From assembly GCA_003008705.1 (NCBI GenBank), contig PDUO01000024.1:64831-128830 (forward strand): DNA of 64,000 nucleotides, written 5' to 3'. The position numbers and the translations under genes were made by a program. The DNA comes from Pezicula radicicola. Its lineage: Eukaryota; Ascomycota; Leotiomycetes; Helotiales; Dermateaceae. Below the pieces are notes generated by a model, which worked only from the letters and a program-made list of their open reading frames with translations, was not told the origin of the DNA and searched no databases. Position 1 is the first letter of the stretch. Every line of letters begins with the position of its first letter. Positions 1 to 12,719 of the stretch are shown here, piece after piece.

Positions 1-2512
1 CGCGCCAGATGCAGCAGAGCGTCTTTGAGGCCGCCAAGAAGGCTGGTAAAGATCCTCCAAAGTATACCCTGCTACAGTTGATTGGAAAGGGAGCATTCGG
101 TAGAGTTTACAAAGGGTAAATACCTATCCAAATCAAAACGTTTGAGTCATTGCTGATACCATTGCAGCAAAGATATGGAGACAGCTGCAGTCGTGGCAAT
201 AAAGACCATTGATATTGATGAGAGTGATACCCTCAATCCGCGACAAGCCGATGCGTATGGCGATTTTCTTAAAGAAGTCAATGCTTTGACTGCTTTGAGT
301 GAGATCAAAGCTCGCAACATTAACCATGTCATTGAAGCATTACCAGTTGGAAAATCCATGTGGATGATCACTGAGTACTGCGCCGGCGGTAGTGTTTCAA
401 CTTTGGTAAGTATTGCAATTCTTGCCTTCTGTGAAGTCAGAGCTGACGCAAGAATAGATGAATCCCACAAAGCCGGGTGGACTACAGGAAAAGTGGATCA
501 TTCCAATTATTAGAGAAGTAGCCGAAGCCATTAGATGGGTGCACTCTGTCAAGATTATCCACAGAGACATCAAATGTAAGTCTTCTGCATTTGTCCAGGT
601 TAGCATTACTGCGCTAATATTACATATAGGTGGAAATGTGCTTGTTACTGAACAAGGCGGCGTCCAGCTTTGTGATTTTGGAATCTCAAGCATGCTTGAC
701 TCCAAGCTCGACAAGAGAAAGACAGTGATTGGAACCCCAAACTGGATGGCACCCGAGCTGTTCGATGGCAGAGCGATTTATGGTCAAGATATTGACATCT
801 GGGCATTTGGTGCCATGATATACGAGATCGCCACAGGTCTTCCGCCAAATGCTGGTCTGGCTTTTGATGATATTGGAACAACACTCAAAAAGTCGGCACC
901 GCGTTTAGAAGGAGGAAATTATTCAAATGAGCTGCGCGACCTCGTTGCTTTCTGCCTAGAGGAGATCCCTAGCGCTCGTCCCGATATTGAGGATGTTGAA
1001 AAGCACCCCTATATCTACAACACGGCTTCAAAGTATCCCACCTCGTCGCTTGCAGGACTGGTGAGAGCTTATAAAATGTGGGAAGATCATGGTGGAAGTA
1101 GAAGGTCACTTTTCATGGCTGGCGGAGCACAAGGGCCGTCAGAAGTCAATTCAAATGCGTTTGACGGCGAATGGAACTTCAGTACAACGGCTGCGTTCGA
1201 TCAGCAAGTTGATCGCGAGTCCAATCCACAAGACGTCTTTGATGCTTATGGAACATCCGTTGAACTGGATACATCCTTCGCACAACGCTCAACTCCACAG
1301 AAAGGTCGGAGACGACCACCTCCACAAGCTCTGGCTCCTATTAAAAATCCTCTGGAGAGAGTTTTCGATCAAAAGACTATGTCTAATTACAATGACAACA
1401 GCAGAGAGCGGTATGGTCTTGACGGAAATCAACAGGAACAGCAGTACGAATTTTTAGGCGACCTCCCTCTCCGCAATGACACCATCCAGCAACCCACGAG
1501 AGAATCCTTGATCGATCTTGGTGGCTACGATGCTGGTATGGGTATCTCAAGCTTCAATGATATGGATACCATCAGGGCCAGCCGACGTGGACGAGATGAG
1601 GACATCGATGATGACTATGGTGAAACACCAAGCTTCAACCGTCCAGCACTGAGCGATCCAGAACAAGTCGGAAACAACAGACGTACTCAAGACTGGAAGT
1701 TCCCCTCCATGGCACCGCCAGCATCTGCAGATCCCGAGACATCACGCTTTCCGTCAAGTTACAACCCACCTCTACCAGCCATGACCCCAGGTTCCGGTGG
1801 GCGACCAGCGCTTATCCATCACCCAACAGAGCCTCTAGGAACAGCTTTCGGGGGCATCGCCAACTCGAGTGCCCTGGATCGAATGTCTGTGAGTTCTCTT
1901 ATTGATCTGGACATGAGTGTTCCGGATCCTATCGACTTCAGCGCCAGACCATCCACCGCCAACTCTGATGTAGGCTCTGTGACCAGCGAGTTGACATCAC
2001 GCAATCCATTCGAGTTTGAGAAGCATGCGTCTCGAGTCCCTCCACAGTTTGATGGAGCCGATGAAGCGAACGAGCCAGAAATTTATGTCACAAACGGCAG
2101 GACTCACTCGAGACTACAAAGTGGTGGTTCATTCCGCGACATGGGTGATGTTTCTGATTTTTCCGCCTCGGAAACTGAAGTGCCATATCGCAATGGTGGT
2201 CATTCCAGATACGTTTCTGAGGCTTCTGACTCAGATTATATGACCATGGCACCCCCACCTCGACCTGCAGCCCAGCAGCAGGGACAAAGCTCTTACAGCG
2301 TTGGTCACTTTCCTGATCTACCATTGCCTCCATCTGCAGCAGCGCTCTCTGGTATCGCTTCTGATCGGGAAATGGCTGTTGAGTTCCACCGCATGATTGA
2401 TGGCCTCACCGGACAGCTGGAGTCTTTCAGAGATGTATATGATGAGTTGAAACCTATCACTGTTACTCGGCGACCAAGTCAACGACGTGAGAGAGATGAC
2501 GATACCGCCTGA
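1..2512 (+). CDS. STE20/germinal-centre-type Ser/Thr protein kinase, 5' end at the window edge
   Basis: The exons read 1-115, 168-405, 458-575 and 630-2512; all junctions are GT-AG and in frame. The kinase domain occupies roughly the first 300 residues. It has the glycine loop GKGAFGRVYKG, the ATP-binding Lys in VAIK, the catalytic HRDIK, DFG, and GTPNWMAPE in the activation segment. The last motif and the order of subdomains are typical of STE20/GCK kinases (SepL/Sid1, MST-like), which act in septation, polarity and MAPK pathways. A roughly 480-residue tail rich in Ser, Pro, Asp and Asn follows, with no recognised domain. It ends in a short segment beginning EFHRMIDGLTGQLESF that looks helical. 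An in-frame ATG lies at position 9, but conserved sequence may continue upstream of the window, so the true start is undecided. Substrates and the exact GCK subclass cannot be read from the sequence. Confidence 0.9.
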
Positions 2513-3754
2513 GGGGTTTCTCATACACCTTCAAGACGTATACGTTTGTTCAAGCTATCTATGATCTCCACAGTTCATACTCTTGTGTCTGCATTACACA
2601 TATATCACTGTTTTCAACATCACGAAACGATCATCACGACTTGTAGTTATAGGATACGATATCACATTTGCGCTTTTACGTATCACGGTTTTCGCATCAT
2701 ACATACGGATAAATACAATACAACAAGCAGCAACATCTGGCATTCTACGAATGATCAAGAAGTCACCCATCTCTCAACAAGTACGAATAGTCAGAAACCT
2801 CGGTTTCCTCTCAAGGCCTGGCACCCCTTGCAGAAAGTTGGAGAATATACGGGACATTGTCTGCTTACACGAATCCACACCATCATAAAATCCTCTTCAA
2901 ATGCCCCTTTTCCTTGATTTGCGTTTTGCATTTTTGTTTGTTTATTTTTTATTGCGAAGCGGTTACGTTACATTACATCGAGATTCATGTGGACCTGAAT
3001 AAGGACATGGTGGACAACTACCACCAGATTTCGAACCTCGAGCCAACCAACCAAACCATACCATAGCATTGGCGTTTTGTAGCAGGAATGACTAGCTAGC
3101 TAGCTCATGGACGTATAGATGGATAAAGTCTGTAAAATTGTGCTTTCTTTTGCACTTATGCTTGCATTACCTCTAGCAATGTGGATGATGGGATACGGAT
3201 TTGGAATTATTCATGAAAGGAAAGAAAGAAAGAAAAAAGGGGGGGGATGACTTCTGATTTCTCGGTAGAAGATTCTTGACGGGGCTGTAGCTGTGAACTA
3301 TCCAGACGTCGAGCGAGATTTTTAGTTAGGATTCCTAGATAAAGAAAAATGAGGATTTGTTTCTTCAAATTTTAGTCTTCAACTTGTGATGATGTGAATG
3401 CCTTCGTTTTCGGCCGTGTTGAATAGTATCATACCTAAATGCATATATGGTGGCTCAGAGGTTTAGTCAATGACCACATCAACAAAGTTCTGCCACAAAG
3501 ACCTAGACATTTTATTCCGGAGTTATACTACAAAGCTTGAGAGAGTGAGAACTTGGATTTGATGCAAGACTTATTATTATACTTTTGGTAGTACTGGTGG
3601 TACACATTGGTACCAGAGAGACGAATGGTATCATAAAGGTCCTCATAAACCTTAAGTCAGGAGCGACGCTTGTGAACATTAAGCTGTCTCATCCTCTCTG
3701 AAAGCACAAGATCCAAGATCCAAGCTCCAAACCTTCCCTCTCTCACCAACAACT
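2513..3754. other. intergenic region between converging kinase and TEL2 genes
   Basis: This holds the 3' flanks of two convergent genes. It contains a purine tract of GAAA repeats followed by an A-run and a G-run at about 3213-3247, and a CTAG-rich spot at about 3090-3105. No convincing reading frame or RNA gene was seen. Confidence 0.5.
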
Positions 3755-6700
3755 CTATCCCCTAAAACTAGCCAAATCTCCCATAAGCAGCGCCTGATAC
3801 TTCTCCACAGACTCCCCAATCCTAACCAGCACACTAGCAGCTAACATCCTGACGTTCTGATCCTCCTCCCCAGCTCCAACACCAACCCTTCCAAAAACAC
3901 CCTCAACCCATTCCTGAGTTTCCAAAAGCTGCCTTCCATGTTCCTGTACTAATCGTCGTTTATCTTCATTCATCTCAAACATTGTGAGGAAGGAGAATAA
4001 CATTGCTTCGATTACGATTATATCTCCGATCGCTTGTGTGCGGAGCCCTAGGAGTAAATCCCAGAATTCAGACGTCATTTGTGGTAAGGACAGGGTTGAA
4101 GGTCCGGAGAAATGGAGAAGGAGGGCAAGGGTCTTGATGAAGAGAGATAATAAGTGAGGTTGGAAAACTACGTTTGAGCGGGAAGAACCGTAGGCTTTTA
4201 GATGCATAAAAAACCGTCCTGTAAGAGGGAAGAAGAAGGATTCAGAGACAACTTTGGCGAGGGCGTTGGTTGTGGGTCGTTTACGGTTTGCTTCTACTGA
4301 GAGACGGGACGAGAAGGTGCGGACTTTTAAGATATCAGGACCGGAGAGCTTGTCGGCGAGAGTTGTGGCTAGGGGGGTTATCATTGTACGGGTGAGGTCT
4401 GTTGAGAGAGATTCGAGTTTGGGTGCTTCTGGTGACGGAGTGGCGTAGAGAGCGTGGGTTTTTGAAGGAAGTGATTTAGAGGGGAATGAGGAGGGCAGTT
4501 GCTTTGAAGTTGATGTATTTTCTTCGGTAGAAAATCCGCCTAGCTCTCGTGCTCCTAGCCCTAGAGTTGTGAGGATAGAAGCTCTTTGAGACAGTGAGTA
4601 GTCGCCGTCGAAGAACGTTTTCGAGAACCATTGGCCCATTTTCTGAGGTTGAGAAATGAGTATAGCTATCATGCCTTGTAAACGCATATCTGCAAAGTCC
4701 TCGATCTCATACTTGTTTTCCAACCCCACAAGAAGGGTTGCGAGCTCTTCTGCGTGAGAGCTAACCTCCGTTCCGAAGTTGGCTTTTCGTCTAATCAAAG
4801 AGGGAGCTGTCGCCAAGGCCAGTTTTTGTTTATCGTAATTCTCCTTATCTCGGAAGTAGTTGATGAGATCTCGAATGTAGACTGGAGTCGTAGGTTTATT
4901 TCGTGTGATTAATGTTGGATCTTCGTCAGAATCGTCGGCATCAGAATCAGGCTTAACATATGGTATGAGTTCATCCTCATCGGATTCTTCCTCTTCCTCG
5001 TCGTCTTCAATCTCCTCAATTGCAACAATTTTTGACGTCCCTCTGACCACCGTCGGCTTCGGCTGTGGAGGTCTAGGTTTCAATGCCTCTTTTCGCTTCT
5101 TCGGTACCTTCGATACTGTGCCTGGCTTGAGAGGATCAAGAGAACCTACAGTGTCTTGCACAATAACCAGATTTTTGTACCACTTTGCCTCCGGAGTGGC
5201 CAGTTCTTCCATTTTGAAATCCATCCGCTTATCTCCTTTATCCACAAGATTGGACAACGCTTCCCCAACAATCATACCCAGGAAACGGGCTCGAGGAGAT
5301 GACGCTGCTAGTCTGTTCGAAATAGCATTCAAGTGAATCCCTGATCGCATAAGCATAGATAGTCGAAGTGGTGACTTTCGATGAACATATCCAGCAGCCA
5401 AAAGTAGTACTTGGGCGTGAGCTAATCATTAGGTCAGCGAATAGAACAGAAGCACACAAACCATCCAAAGACCATACCTTCTTGTTGCAAGATTGGAGTA
5501 TGTCTGATATACAATTGGTCCCCGAACTGATGTAGGCTCTTTTCCAAGACTGTCTCAAGGTCACTTTTATCTCTTGATACAGCTGCAATTGCTGCACGCC
5601 GAATGGCAATGCCGTCTCCAACACCGGCCCCAGAAGAATTGGTCAACCACATAATTAACTGGTTCTTCCTCGTCTCCTCGTTCGCTACGACTTTGGTGAT
5701 TAATACCGCCGCTGCTGAGACAACGTTGGCATCAGACTGCCACCAACGAGAATCATCCACAGAAGTGACCATTGCAGACAGATAATCTTTCGAGACGAGT
5801 TTGAGAATAGCATACAGGACATTGCGCTGCTCAAATCCAGGCAAAGCACCAGTTAGCCTTGAGAACTGAGCAGAGTAATCTTCGGACTGCAGGAGCAGGG
5901 ATGTGAGAATCTCTTTCAAGATAGTCTCTAGAGAATAGTTAGTGCAACTCTATTCATCGGCGAAGTACTGATTTACCTGTATAACCTAGTCGGAATGCCT
6001 TTCCCAGGATCTCGCCACAAGCCTTCAACTCACTCTCAGAATCTACAGAAAGAGATTTTGCCCAATATGTGATATTGCGGCCCAACCAGCTGCTGTATGA
6101 AACGCCATCTGCAATCCAGAACTTTTGGCCAACACCCTTACTAGATTCATTAATTATGTCCTCTGCTTCAGCAGAAAACCCAAGAAGCTTTCCACCTCCA
6201 ATCAGAGCTAGAGCTTCTTGCCACAGAACCTTCTGCTTCCCTGGAGTATTGGATGTCTTTGAAATAGTTTTCCAGATGTCTTCTGTTGTGTCATCCCCTT
6301 TAAGGAGTTCAGTCAACACCTGCAGAAGTATCTTGAGGTTTTCGGGAATGTTGGGGCCTCCAATAACCTTTTTGGTCTCCTTCGACAGTTGAATGAGCTC
6401 TTTCTGACGTAGCAAGACGGCATTGAGGCCAGTGACACTTCTCAAGCAACTCAGAACGAGCTCCAATTCTGACTCTCTCCCAGAGGGCTTTCGCTTTTGC
6501 TTCTTGACCCTCTCCAAGTCTTGTTGTCCATGTAAAACTGTCCAGTAGTTTGGGATTACATCCGACACAAGAACATGCACCAGTTGGGCCGCGATGGGAC
6601 TTGGGGATCTGATATCAAAATTTGATTCTTTTCCATGCAAATACCGAAGAGTGAGACTCAAAGTCTCAAAATCTGGCTTAGCTTTGAAAATTTTCAAGGC

Positions 6701-6847
6701 TTCTTCTGGGCCAGATGCTTGAGAGGGCGGCTCTTGAATAGCCTTTGGAGGAGGGTGTGTAGTTTCGAGACTTTCTATCAAAGCATCTTCTTCTCTAGGG
6801 CGTGGGTTCCTGTATGATATACTCACTGGCGTGAGAATTCCATCCAT
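3755..6847 (-). CDS. TEL2: telomere length regulation protein Tel2 (TTT complex)
   Basis: The exons on the minus strand are 6847-5977, 5927-5478 and 5421-3755, with introns of 49 and 56 bp. They join in frame to give about 995 residues, the usual size for fungal Tel2/TELO2. The N-terminal half is helical and poorly conserved. The signature lies in the C-terminal half: LLLAAGYVHRKSPLRLS, then the segment around PRARFLGMIVGEALS, which matches the Telomere_reg-2 conserved domain. An acidic, serine-rich linker follows (about residues 560-600) with a run of Glu/Asp. In the family, Tel2 works with Tti1 and Tti2 and Hsp90 co-chaperones to stabilise the PIKK kinases (Tor, Mec1/ATR, Tel1/ATM, Tra1). 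It starts 454 bp from the divergent UBA3, so the two probably share a promoter region. The assignment rests on the conserved C-terminal block; the N-terminus is taken from the first ATG of a long open exon. Confidence 0.87.
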
Positions 6848-7301
6848 GGCTCACATTAGTATATCATAGAAGCGCCGCAGAATTTTGATTTCGTGGTTGG
6901 AGCAGGATGTCTGTCATAGGAACAAAGAAGGGAAGCGCGCTCGCGACAGGCAGGCAGGACAGGACAGCAGGGAAAGCGGCACCCTTTGAAACTCTCTCTG
7001 GCAGGGTCGAAAGAGAAGCCGAAAGAGAAACTCACCATAACTTGTTTCATTTATTCAACCGTCTGGCTGTTATAAGAGTCGCACCAAGCTAAAATTTCCA
7101 TAATCCAAGATTTGAGTCGCTCATACTAACTCAGCGACTTTATATTTTACAAGATACTGTATCTCTAGCCGCTTTTATGTCTACTTGGGCGCTTGTGATA
7201 GCGCTTACCTTCTTCTTATCGTCGGAAACACCTCCCTCATACACTCATTCAGCTCGCCTTCCGCACCCTCCCCACCATTACCTTCACACTTTGTGGCCAA
7301 C
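6848..7301. promoter_or_regulatory. shared divergent promoter region TEL2/UBA3
   Basis: This is the 454 bp between two head-to-head start codons. It includes a pyrimidine-rich stretch just before the UBA3 start (about 7240-7295), as is common in fungal 5' leaders. No specific factor site is asserted. Confidence 0.45.
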
Positions 7302-8914
7302 ATGTCTCAACCCGTAATGATAGAGGCTACCATTCCGCCAGAAGTCCAACAATCCACAAAATGGTATGTCTCGTCCAAGTTAGACAGGAATCTTTCTACC
7401 TGACACTATTTTCAGGACCTACCTGAACAACATTCGCAGAAATGCTGGTCCTTTCACAGCAGAAGGCTTTGACGGTGGAGAGGAGTCCTTGGCTCTTCTG
7501 GATGACTTGAAAGTACTGTAGGTAATATTTCAAGCTCTTTAGAATCATATGCTAATACGTATTCCTAGCGTAATGTATGTTTTATAGCCTCTAAACAAAC
7601 GAAGCCTGCGCGGGGTTCTGTCACTAACATACAAAAGTGGTGCTGGAGGTCTTGGTTGCGAAATACTGAAGAATCTGGCTCTCTCGGGCTTCAAAAAGAT
7701 AGATGTGATAGACATGGGTTGGTTGCAAACAGAGCCTCCACGTAGTCCGCCAACTGATAGCATGTAGATACCATCGATGTCTCAAACTTGAATCGCCAAT
7801 TCCTATTCCGCCACAGCGATGTTGGGAAGTCGAAAGCTGAGGTTGCAGCAAAGTTTGTAGAAAAGAGGGTTAAGGGAGTTTCCATCACACCGCATAATTG
7901 TAGGATTCAAGACAAGGATAGCGAGTGGTACGCCGGGTTTGCAATTGTGATCTGCGGCTTGGACAGTATCGAAGCTCGTCGTTGGATCAATGCTATGCTC
8001 GTTAGTTTGGTGACCGATGATAACCCAGAGAGTCTGAAGCCATTGATTGATGGAGGCACTGAAGGTACGCAACTCAACCCAGGAGGGCCATAATCCTAAA
8101 ACGGCAGGACTAACTATGACAAGGTTTTAAGGGCCAGTCAAGGGTCATACTTCCAACAATGACATCCTGCCTTGAGTGCCAGCTAGACATGCATGCACCG
8201 AGAGCTGCGGTCCCACTATGCACACTCGCAACGATTCCTCGCCAACCCGAGCATTGTATCGAGTGGGCTCACATCATTGCTTGGGAGCAGGAAAAGCCAT
8301 TTCCAGAAGTCGACAATAAATTGGATAATGACGATCCCGAGCACATTACTTGGCTATATCAAAAGGCACTCGCACGAGCACAAGAGTTCAATATCTCCGG
8401 CGTAACTTACTCCATGACTCAAGGTGTTGTGAAGAATATCATACCAGCTATCGCGTCAACAAATGCAATCATTGCTGCGAGTTGCTGCAACGAGGCATTC
8501 AAGATAGCAACTGGCACGAACCCATGTCTTGCTGGAATGGATCCCATTATGGAAAATTACATGATGTATAGTGGCAACGATGGTATTTACACCTACACTT
8601 TCTGTCACGAAAAGAAAGACGACTGTCCCATCTGTGGTAATAGGCCCAAGAAGTTGGTCGTTGATCCTGAGTCGACTCTGAAGGAATTCATGGAATCATT
8701 GGCCGAGCGAGCTGAAGCACAACTAAAGAACCCTTCGTCAATTACAACCGGAGAAGGCAAGTCGATTTACATGAAACACCCCGAAAGTCTGGAGATAAAG
8801 ACACGACCCAACCTAGAAAAGAAGCTCAAGGATCTCTTCGAAGCCGGTGACGAACTGGGAATTAGTGATCCTGGGTTTGACAAAGTGTTCAGATTTGACA
8901 TTGTCTTCGGGTGA
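7302..8914 (+). CDS. UBA3: NEDD8-activating enzyme E1 catalytic subunit
   Basis: There are six exons: 7302-7363, 7416-7517, 7569-7574, 7638-7717, 7768-8064 and 8124-8914. They total 1338 bp (445 residues) in frame. The protein adenylates NEDD8/Rub1 and passes it to Ubc12, together with the APP-BP1/Ula1 subunit, for cullin activation. The evidence is the nucleotide-binding motif [12 protein letters not shown], then [15 protein letters not shown], the zinc pairs CLEC and CPIC, and the catalytic cysteine in [10 protein letters not shown]. The C-terminal ubiquitin-fold-like region follows. The third exon is only six bases (CGTAAT) and completes the VLVIG motif exactly; without it the Rossmann loop is broken. 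It lies between introns of 51 and 63 bp with good branch points. The start at 7302 gives [12 protein letters not shown]; further upstream the frame is leader sequence. Confidence 0.93.
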
Positions 8915-9413
8915 AAGACAACGGGGACCAATATTGCTCACTATGAGCGTTAGATGATTTCAGATATCCATTATATTGGCAAAACTGCTGGGCGTTAAAA
9001 TATGGAGTTGGTAAACGAGGTTGCATTGCTTGGAGCGAGCCTGCATTTAAGATAATGAACACGAGATACCACATAGAAGCTTATGATAAGTGCATGTGCT
9101 AAAAGTGATTCTTTTTTTACAATAAGCATTCGTCTGGATTGAGGAGCTGGTGGGCTTTATTCAAGTCAGTTACACAAGGAAAGTAAGTTACTCAAATTAG
9201 TGAATAGAATGCTCGTCAGAGCAGTGCTCTGGTTGAATATAATTTGCAACACTGTACATAAGCGGAGTGCACACATAGAAGTTGCTACTTTTCCCCTCTA
9301 AACCTCACTCTGAATTTTAGGTGGCCGTCTACAAGTCCATCCAACGCCAAATCCACCGAAACTCCTGTAAATGCTCTTGAACCTTGAAATCGCTATACCA
9401 ACAGATCCATCCA
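8915..9413. other. intergenic region between converging UBA3 and RPC40
   Basis: AT-rich 3' flanks of two genes that point toward each other. One copy of a CAAGTCAGTTACACAAG / AAGTAAGTTACTCAAAT motif lies at about 9163-9200 and resembles the dispersed repeat described elsewhere. No gene was seen. Confidence 0.45.
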
Positions 9414-10594
9414 TTATGAAGTCATATCCTTCATCGCGAGGAGCAAGTCATTGCACCTTGCCTTCATTTGGTTGACGGACTCTATGAAGAGCTCGTCGCT
9501 TTGCCATTGTCCGGAACTCTCCACGGAGAAGATGAAATGATCTCTCACTCGGCCAAGCTTGACCTTGCCCTGAAATTCCTCGTGCCGTAGAACCTCTCTG
9601 CTGACAGTATCCTTCATAGCATTCACCACCACCGGCCTCTCCTCTCCTTCATGGCCTTCATACACCGCTCCCTTCTTCGCATCCTCCTTTGTGACTTTCT
9701 GGATCTCAACAACTCCATTAGGAAAGCATCGAGCGAACTTGCGAGCATCTTCGCCCAGAATAGGCTTTACGATTTGAATAGTGGGAAGAAGTCTGTATGA
9801 TGCTGTGGCTACTGGAGAGAACTTCGCATGGTCGCTTCCCTTTCCTTTTATAGCATGCATTTCAATATCAATACACTGCCCAGGTCTCAACTTCGCAACC
9901 AGAATGTCAGGGTAAGCTGGTACAATAGCATCGTCGCCGCTGAAGTGCTCATTTTGTCTGCCGAACGGTTTGAACTTGATATCCTTGGCGTAGACGTGCG
10001 CATTGTGGTATGCCTTCAGTGGATCGGTCTCACCCTTCGCAGCATCAGGATTCCGCGTACATTCAACGTTTAGCGAAAGAACGACGGTATTGTAATCGAA
10101 ATTATTTTTGAACTGGTCTTCGGTCTCTGCAGGTTTTCTCCACCAAGTCATCCATTCTTGAATATCTCTCCCTCCTTTGAAAGGTACAAGACCCAGCCGA
10201 GCACAGAGGACTTCGTCTTGAACAATGGAGGTATTGTTGTTCACAAAGCAGTATTCGATAGCTAGGGTAGGTATTTCTGCGATCATGATGCGCCGGAAGG
10301 CATTAGCGACCGAGGCATCAATACCTATGATTGAGAATTCGGCGTCGAGCTTCTTATTCTTGTGAAATTGGACTTTGAGGTTTTCCTTGAATTTCTGGAG
10401 GTCCCACGCATGGTCTTCACCGGGGAAATGGCCTGGGAAGTCGACGGAGCCTACATCTGTGACGGTTTCTGCATTTACTCCTACAATCTGTATATGTTAG
10501 TTTTGAAGCATATTTAAGGAAGGCATAATCAAATTACCCTCCGCGCCTCCAGCACTTCCTTCGTCGGTCGTTGTTTTCCTGTAATGGGCACCAT
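9414..10594 (-). CDS. RPC40: DNA-directed RNA polymerases I and III subunit AC40 (RPAC1)
   Basis: Two exons, 10594-10538 and 10487-9414, are joined by a 50-bp intron to give 376 residues. This is the alpha-like subunit that pairs with AC19 in the assembly platform of Pol I and Pol III in the nucleus. The evidence includes the alpha motif GIDASVANAFRRIMIAEIPT near residue 100 (conserved across RpoA/Rpb3/AC40). The insert region KPFGRQNEHFSGDD and the segment KLRPGQCIDIEMHAIKGKG follow, then the C-terminal dimerisation half ending in a helix (SVNQMKARCNDLLLAMKDM). The first exon gives MVPITGKQRPTKEVLEARR. The gene is a little longer than the yeast protein (335 residues). It is divergent from the 49-kDa complex I subunit gene, with 311 bp between starts. 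Confidence 0.93.
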
Positions 10595-10905
10595 TGTTAT
10601 GCAGATTAAAAAGACTGGTATCGCGGGGGAGAACAAAAAATTATTGAACCGAGAGAACGAGGCTGCGCGATAGGCCCGGAACGGGGAAACCTAAGCGGAG
10701 GAGCTGCACGAAGCCTCTAGCCAATAGCATGCCTAGGAAATAGCTGACCTCACCAAAAGTTAGCTTGGAGTTCGTGAAGTCAACGACGACGACAGAGGGG
10801 CGAAATACCATCAAGGCCAGGTCAATCTCCACTCCCTCAATTGCAATTGCAAAGCTCTCCAGAGGTTTGGTCACATCACCTACCATACCCTCGCCCTCCT
10901 CCGCA
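10595..10905. promoter_or_regulatory. shared divergent promoter region RPC40/complex I 49-kDa subunit
   Basis: 311 bp separate the two start codons. It has no long reading frame with a plausible product; an open frame reaching 10765 upstream of the 49-kDa start is best read as leader. No known regulatory motif is claimed. Confidence 0.4.
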
Positions 10906-12574
10906 ATGGCAGCATCCATCACCCGGCTGGCCGGCCGAAGTGCAAAGAGGCTTTGTCTACGACCTGCGACCCCGAAATACTCGGCACCACGAGCTTCAAT
11001 ACGCGCATTCTCCGCTTCCCTCCCTCGAAAGTACGCTGAGCCCTACGAAGGAACCCGATTGATCCCAACCGACGAGAACTTCTCCCACCCCACCAATCCA
11101 GACGACACTCAGCATATCAACATTACCCCCGATTCGAATTTGCAAGATGGAGAGAATATTGAGAACAGAAAGATCCGGCATTACACTGTGAACTTTGGGC
11201 CTCAGCATCCTGCAGCTCACGGTGTGTTGCGCTTGATTCTGGAGCTCAATGGAGAGGAGATTGTTAGATCTGATCCACACGTGGGACTCTTGCATCGAGG
11301 CACAGAGAAGTTGATTGAATACAAGACATACCTCCAGGCTCTGCCATATTTCGATCGATTGGACTACGTCTCTATGATGACCAATGAACAATGCTTTTCA
11401 TTGGCCGTTGAGAAACTCTTGAACATTGAGATCCCGGAGCGAGCGAAGTGGATTCGAACTATGTTTGGGGAGATTACTAGAATCTTGAACCATCTGATGT
11501 CTGTCTTATCTCACGCTATGGATGTCGGTGCACTTACTCCTTTCTTATGGGGGTTTGAGGAACGTGAGAAACTTATGGTAAATGATGTCTATTGATGCTG
11601 TGCAAAATTGCCTGCTAAAACCAGCGCTAGGAATTCTATGAACGTGTATCTGGTGCCCGTCTTCACGCTGCCTATGTTCGACCAGGTGGTGTCCACCAAG
11701 ATATCCCTGTTGGTCTTCTTGATGATATCTACCAATGGGCTACCCAATTTGGAGACCGTATCGATGAGACTGAGGAATTGTTGACCGACAACCGTATTTG
11801 GATTGGTAGAACTAAGGGTGTAGGGGTTGTTTCAGCGGCAGATGCACTAAACTTGTCCTTCACTGGTGTGATGCTTCGGGGATCTGGAGTCCCATGGGAT
11901 GTCAGAAAGAGCCAACCCTATGATGCGTACGACCAAGTAGAGTTCGACGTACCAGTTGGAGTGAACGGAGATTGTTATGACCGATACCTGTGCAGAATGG
12001 AGGAGTTCCGACAATCCCTTAGAATCATCCACCAATGTCTGAACAAGATGCCCGCAGGCCCGATCAGAGTAGAAGACTATAAGATCTCACCACCACCCAG
12101 AGCCGCAATGAAGGAGAACATGGAAGCCTTGATCCACCACTTCTTACTCTTCACCAAGGGCTATACTGTCCCCCCAGGGGAGACATACTCAGCTATCGAA
12201 GCTCCAAAGGGTGAGATGGGTGTTTATGTTGTTTCGGATGGAAGTGAGAGACCTTATCGCTGCAAAATTCGGGCTCCAGGTTTCGCTCATTTGGGAGGCT
12301 TCGACCAGATTTCTAGAGGTCATTTGTTAGCGGATGCTGTTGCCATTATCGGGACGATGGATCTAGGTACGTACATTTCCCATTCTGACTAATTTCTCTG
12401 TAATGCTGTCTGCGCAAATTTAAGTATCCCCCGAGAGATGTTTGTTGCACAAGAGGTTATCGCTACCCAAGTGGGTGAAGTAAAAGCAGCCGTTGGCGGT
12501 TTATTGAACGAGATGATAGGGATATGAGAATGATGCTGACTTTTTCTCTAGTATTCGGTGAAGTTGATCGATAA
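10906..12574 (+). CDS. nuo49: NADH:ubiquinone oxidoreductase 49-kDa subunit (NDUFS2), mitochondrial
   Basis: The exons are 10906-11577, 11631-12366 and 12552-12574, totalling 1431 bp (476 residues). The product is a core peripheral-arm subunit of complex I that forms part of the quinone site. Residues 1-40 are basic, Ser- and Ala-rich and look like a mitochondrial presequence ([20 protein letters not shown]). The conserved core follows: [19 protein letters not shown] (quinone-site His), [39 protein letters not shown], and the C-terminal block [20 protein letters not shown]. The last exon is only 23 bp. It supplies the family's invariant VFGEVDR ending, across an unusually long 185-bp intron. 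The start was chosen where the presequence begins, 47 codons after an upstream in-frame ATG. Confidence 0.95.
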
Positions 12575-12719
12575 GAGGGGAGTAGATGATTGTATTGTAC
12601 ATAACAAGTAAAACATTTTCACGGCGCCTTTCCCCTTTGTTGTATGAATCTTTGTGGTGCTGAGTTAGTATGTATCACCTCAATTAGAATGGAAAGTACT
12701 CACAAAAAGTTTTGCTCCG

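Noticed and set aside
4968..5020. Plus-strand serine-run protein frame within 4905-5336
   Set aside because: It is the antisense of the acidic Glu/Asp linker of TEL2.
12367..12440. Early splice at about 12424 giving an alternative C-terminus of the 49-kDa subunit
   Set aside because: It would lose the invariant VFGEVDR ending, which the distal exon supplies exactly; kept only as a possible rare isoform.
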